Shown: in pieces, positions 61,878-64,000 of the stretch
How the letters are laid out: every line of letters begins with the position of its first letter
Position numbering within the stretch: position 1 is the stretch's first letter
NCBI RefSeq assembly: GCF_003966975.1
Contig: NZ_AP018437.1
Coordinates: 3,038,001-3,102,000, forward strand
Direction of reading: 5' to 3'
DNA from: Pelolinea submarina
GTDB lineage: Bacteria > Chloroflexota > Anaerolineae > Anaerolineales > Anaerolineaceae
Length of the DNA stretch: 64,000 nt
Position numbers and translations under genes: made by a program
Notes under the pieces: model-generated
The model's database searches: none
What the model saw: the letters and a program-made list of their open reading frames with translations, nothing else
Told to the model about the DNA's origin: nothing

Positions 61878-63311
61878 ATGAATATGGATAAAACCAGGCA
61901 GGCATTTAATAACGAAAGACAATCCCACTGGGACAAAGTCGCGGAAAAACTGGAACACTGGCAGGGCTGGGGCGGATATTACCGCCGGCGCGTGGCCCAG
62001 GTGTTCAAGTTCAACATTCCGGCCAACCAGGATATTCTGGAAATCGGCTGCGGCAACGGCGACCTGTTGGCCTATCTGGAGCCCAAATACGGCCTGGGAA
62101 TGGATATTTCTCCCAAAATGGTACGGCTGGCCGGGAAACAGCATCCCAACCTGGATTTCATCCAGATGGACGCGCTGGAACTCAGCCTCAAGCGCCAGTT
62201 CGACGTAGTGGTCATCTCCGACACCGTCAACGATTTGTGGGACGTGCAAAGCACCCTGGAAAACGTGCACCAGCACCTCAAACCGCACGGCCACCTGGTA
62301 CTGAATTTCTACAACCGTTTGTGGGAAATCCCCATCAACCTGGCCGCCAAATTAGGCGTGTCCAAGCCCACCCTGCTGCAAAACTGGCTGACGGTGGAAG
62401 ACGTTTCCAACCTGCTCAACCTGGCCGGTTTCGAGCCGGTGCGCGAATGGGTGGAAGTGCTGATGCCCTTCAACATCCCGCTGATCACCCCGCTGTTCAA
62501 CAAATTCCTGATCCGCCTATGGCCCTTCAAATTCTTCGCCATGACCCATTTCATGGTGGCGCGCCCCAAACCGGATTGTGAAAAAGTTGAGGACTACAGC
62601 GTCAGCGTGATCGTACCCGCCCGCAACGAGGCCGGCAACATCAAAAGGGTATTCGAGGAACTGCCAAAGATTAGCCCGCAAACGGAACTGGTCTTCGTTG
62701 AAGGCCATTCCACGGACGACACCTACGACGAGATTCTGCGCCAGATCGAAGCGCACCCGGACATTCCGGCGCGCGCCTTCCGCCAGCCCGGCAAAGGCAA
62801 AGGCGACGCGGTGCGCCTGGGATTCACGGAAGCCGAAGGGGACGTGCTCATGATCCTGGACGCCGACCTGACCATGCCGCCGGCCGACCTGCCACGCTTC
62901 TACAACGCATTGGCGAGCGGCAAGGGCGACTTCATCAACGGGGTGCGCCTGGTTTACCCCATGGAAAAGCACGCCATGCGCCCGCTCAACCTGATCGGCA
63001 ACAAGGCTTTTACCTTGATTTTTACCTACCTGTTGGGCCAGCCCATTAAGGACACACTGTGCGGTACGAAAGTGCTATGGAAGGAACATTACGAGGAAAT
63101 TCGCGCCAACCGCGCCTATTTCGGCGACTTTGACCCCTTCGGCGATTTCGAGCTGATCTTCGGCGCGGCCAAGCTCAACCTTAAGATCGTGGACATGCCC
63201 ATCCGCTACCGCGAACGCACCTACGGCACCACCAACATCCAGCGCTGGAAACATGGCTGGCTGCTGCTGCGCATGGTGGTTTACGCGGCCGGACGGTTGA
63301 AATTCATCTAG
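61878..63311 (+). CDS. Fused SAM-dependent methyltransferase and family 2 glycosyltransferase
   Basis: This 477-residue two-domain protein has a class I methyltransferase at about 20-230: motif I ILEIGCGNGDLLAY (53-66), acidic MDISPKM, and VVISDTVNDLWD. From residue 242 is a GT2 domain (VSVIVPARNEAGNIKRVFEEL, VFVEGHSTDDTYDE, LDADLTMPPADLP with D328/D330, CGTKVLWKEHYEEI) of the DPM1/GtrB type that usually transfers glucose or similar sugars to a polyprenyl phosphate. A methyltransferase fused to a lipid-sugar transferase is unusual. It is divergent from the regulator gene. Confidence 0.9.
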   Translation: MNMDKTRQAFNNERQSHWDKVAEKLEHWQGWGGYYRRRVAQVFKFNIPANQDILEIGCGNGDLLAYLEPKYGLGMDISPKMVRLAGKQHPNLDFIQMDALELSLKRQFDVVVISDTVNDLWDVQSTLENVHQHLKPHGHLVLNFYNRLWEIPINLAAKLGVSKPTLLQNWLTVEDVSNLLNLAGFEPVREWVEVLMPFNIPLITPLFNKFLIRLWPFKFFAMTHFMVARPKPDCEKVEDYSVSVIVPARNEAGNIKRVFEELPKISPQTELVFVEGHSTDDTYDEILRQIEAHPDIPARAFRQPGKGKGDAVRLGFTEAEGDVLMILDADLTMPPADLPRFYNALASGKGDFINGVRLVYPMEKHAMRPLNLIGNKAFTLIFTYLLGQPIKDTLCGTKVLWKEHYEEIRANRAYFGDFDPFGDFELIFGAAKLNLKIVDMPIRYRERTYGTTNIQRWKHGWLLLRMVVYAAGRLKFI

Positions 63312-63327
63312 TCCCCCTCATTCAGAG

Positions 63328-64000
63328 TTATTCGTCTTTGTGGAAACGCGGGTCTTCCGCGATGGTGCGGGTTAAGCCCTCGACCAGGCTGACCTTGGGT
63401 TTGTAGCCCAGCTTCTTTTCCGCCAATCCCAAATCGGCTCGCATGCGCGAAGGGCCGCTGTCGTGTGTCTTATTGGTTACGATCTCAGGTTTAGCCTTGG
63501 TGATATCCAGCACATGCTTGATCACTTCCGACACGGAAGTTTCCTTGCCGCTGCCGACGTTGATAATCAGGCGTTTAATGTCCGGAATGGTAGCCGCGCT
63601 GGACATGGCATCCACCACATCATCAATGTAAACGTAATCGCGCGTCTGTTTGCCGTCCCCATGCACCACGATGGTGCCATGGTCGATGGCCTGGCGGATG
63701 CAGTAGGGAATGACCGGCGCGTTGGTGGGTGGCAGGCGCTGCCCCGGCCCATACGCATTAAACACGCGCAGGCAGACCGTTTCAATGCCCCACAGATCAC
63801 CGATAGTTCGGATGTAGTATTCAGCAGATAATTTGGAAACCGCGTAAGGTGAACGCGGGTTGGGCCGGCAGGATTCACGCACCGGCTGGGTTTTCTGGTT
63901 TCCGTAAATCGTACCGGAGGAGATAAAGACCACCCGGCGCACACCTACATCGCGCATGGCCTCCATTAAAGTCACAGTTCCCCCAACATTGACCTGGTTG
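63328..64000 (-). CDS. NAD-dependent nucleotide-sugar epimerase/dehydratase, 5' end outside window
   Basis: The C-terminal 223 or so residues of an extended SDR enzyme. The frame stays open to the right edge (NQVNVGGTVTLMEAM). It shows VVFISSGTIYGNQ, catalytic Tyr/Lys in SPYAVSKLSAEYY, RVFNAYGPGQRL, GDGKQTRDYVYIDDVVDA, and a C-terminal KLGYKPKVSLVEGL. It is probably a UDP-sugar 4-epimerase or a UDP-glucuronate decarboxylase-like enzyme; the N-terminal cofactor motif is not visible. It converges on the fused enzyme gene with 16 bases between stops. Confidence 0.9.
   Translation of the reverse strand, partial: NQVNVGGTVTLMEAMRDVGVRRVVFISSGTIYGNQKTQPVRESCRPNPRSPYAVSKLSAEYYIRTIGDLWGIETVCLRVFNAYGPGQRLPPTNAPVIPYCIRQAIDHGTIVVHGDGKQTRDYVYIDDVVDAMSSAATIPDIKRLIINVGSGKETSVSEVIKHVLDITKAKPEIVTNKTHDSGPSRMRADLGLAEKKLGYKPKVSLVEGLTRTIAEDPRFHKDE

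Overview
The window looks like a chromosomal segment of a Chloroflexota bacterium, most likely class Anaerolineae. This is an inference from protein style: a RodZ-like HTH/DUF4115 protein with an external domain, an XPB/Ssl2 N-terminal-like helicase-associated protein, ThiBPQ behind a TPP riboswitch, many GC-rich genes, and AT-rich intergenic repeats that translate to junk peptides. No rRNA, tRNA, CRISPR array, transposase or prophage gene was seen.

Layout. 0-4 kb: housekeeping genes (rsmI, lipA, a YbaK-type deacylase, a HAD phosphatase) separated by interspersed repeats. 4.1-9.8 kb: a methionine/folate operon (metH, then a homocysteine methyltransferase-MTHFR fusion) with its own promoter, SAM-I riboswitch, attenuator and end terminator. 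9.9-12.7 kb: a small LuxR-type HTH protein, a RodZ-like protein with two HTH domains, and ribosomal protein bL9 with an acidic tail. 12.9-18 kb: one very large secreted parallel beta-helix protein with a strong promoter. 18.3-22 kb: an M1-type metallopeptidase lipoprotein, a VOC protein, an unexplained two-hairpin element with a possible 16-codon ORF, and two membrane proteins. 21.9-27 kb: a TPP riboswitch-controlled thiamine operon (thiamine diphosphokinase, ThiB, ThiP, ThiQ, probably a DUF402 protein). 27-33.2 kb: small unknowns, a helicase-associated protein, a glycine C-acetyltransferase-type enzyme, a 260-bp tandem duplication, a DUF1232 protein and an epimerase-like VOC protein.

33.2-64 kb: a surface-glycan locus, almost entirely on the minus strand. 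It starts at about 61.8 kb with a winged-helix regulator that has a TTGACC-N17-TATAAT promoter overlapped by a 15-bp inverted repeat. Below it come a GDP-fucose synthase-like enzyme, a Wzm/Wzt-type ABC glycan exporter, a capsule-type GT-B protein, a methyltransferase, a PseB-type dehydratase, an RmlD-type reductase, a NeuB/SpsE-type synthase, glycosyltransferases and an SpsF-type cytidylyltransferase. A lone plus-strand peptide-binding protein gene interrupts the locus at 47.8-49.7 kb. Below that lie a Gfo/Idh/MocA oxidoreductase, a NeuA-KdsC fusion, and a radical SAM/SPASM protein with its own promoter (TTGAGA-N17-TATAAT). A second, truncated NeuB-type synthase, another capsule-type GT-B protein, a third cytidylyltransferase, a 2-hydroxyacid dehydrogenase, an SDR, a DUF115 protein and more glycosyltransferases follow. 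Two NeuB-like synthases and three CMP-transferase-like proteins suggest that one or more unusual nonulosonic (sialic-like) acids, or related CMP-activated acids, are made, assembled and exported to the cell surface. The radical SAM protein and the hydroxyacid dehydrogenase/SDR pair are the least explained parts. The locus continues beyond the right edge.
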